A DNA stretch of 5,046 bases, taken from the NCBI GenBank assembly GCA_027008885.1, contig JALVDQ010000040.1, positions 1-5,046 on the forward strand, given 5' to 3'. Source of the stretch: Thiotrichaceae bacterium. Its GTDB lineage: Bacteria > Pseudomonadota > Gammaproteobacteria > Thiotrichales > Thiotrichaceae. A program made the position numbers and the translations under genes. The notes below the pieces were generated by a model. The model was not told where the DNA came from. It did no database searches and saw only the letters and a program-made list of their open reading frames with translations. Positions 5,038 through 5,046 of this stretch are shown one piece after another (positions within the stretch are counted from its first letter, which is position 1; each line of letters begins with the position of its first letter).

Positions 5038-5042
5038 GGAGG
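5038..5042 (+). promoter_or_regulatory. Shine-Dalgarno at the right edge
   Basis: GGAGG ends four bases before the window edge. No start codon at proper spacing lies inside the window, so a plus-strand gene probably begins within about ten bases after it. Confidence 0.5.
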
Positions 5043-5046
5043 TTGA

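Overview
The window reads as chromosomal DNA of a Gram-negative proteobacterium, most likely a gammaproteobacterium. The evidence is a full-length IlvD that resembles the E. coli enzyme along its whole length, an LpxC (so the cell makes lipid A), and an intergenic region full of short palindromic repeats of a kind I associate with sulfur-oxidising and methanotrophic gammaproteobacteria. That narrower placement is recollection, not something the sequence proves.

Layout: 1-106 is a leader with one inverted copy of a G-run repeat and a good ribosome binding site. 107-1954 (+) is ilvD, dihydroxy-acid dehydratase of branched-chain amino acid synthesis. 1967-2836 (-) is a short, diverged lpxC with a TTG start, convergent with ilvD; a small hairpin fills the 12-bp gap and covers the lpxC stop. 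2837-3011 is the lpxC promoter region. 3012-3450 holds no gene but is a dense mosaic of repeats: two direct copies of an A/T-G-run module, a six-unit CAGARRV heptamer array, and four palindromic repeats. 3451-3743 is a gene-free leader with two nested hairpins and two copies of a TAATC-TTT-GATTA-like dyad.

3744-4910 (+) is the most interesting part. It is one continuous reading frame, interrupted only by a single TAA at 4116-4118. Both sides carry pieces that fit one RAMP-type CRISPR protein of the Csx10 (type III-D) kind: an LPxSxLKG loop just before the stop, an LF...DNAYP block just after it, then LFSEQRIP...F, IGRGKA and SDWIL...GYLT blocks. The family's C-terminal part appears to be missing. 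I read it as a disrupted, recoded or split Csx10-like gene. No CRISPR array or other cas gene lies in the window. After it come an 18-bp perfect stem-loop and, at the right edge, a strong Shine-Dalgarno that probably serves a gene starting just outside.

ilvD and lpxC are unrelated housekeeping functions, each with its own signals. The RAMP gene is accessory DNA separated from them by the repeat mosaic.
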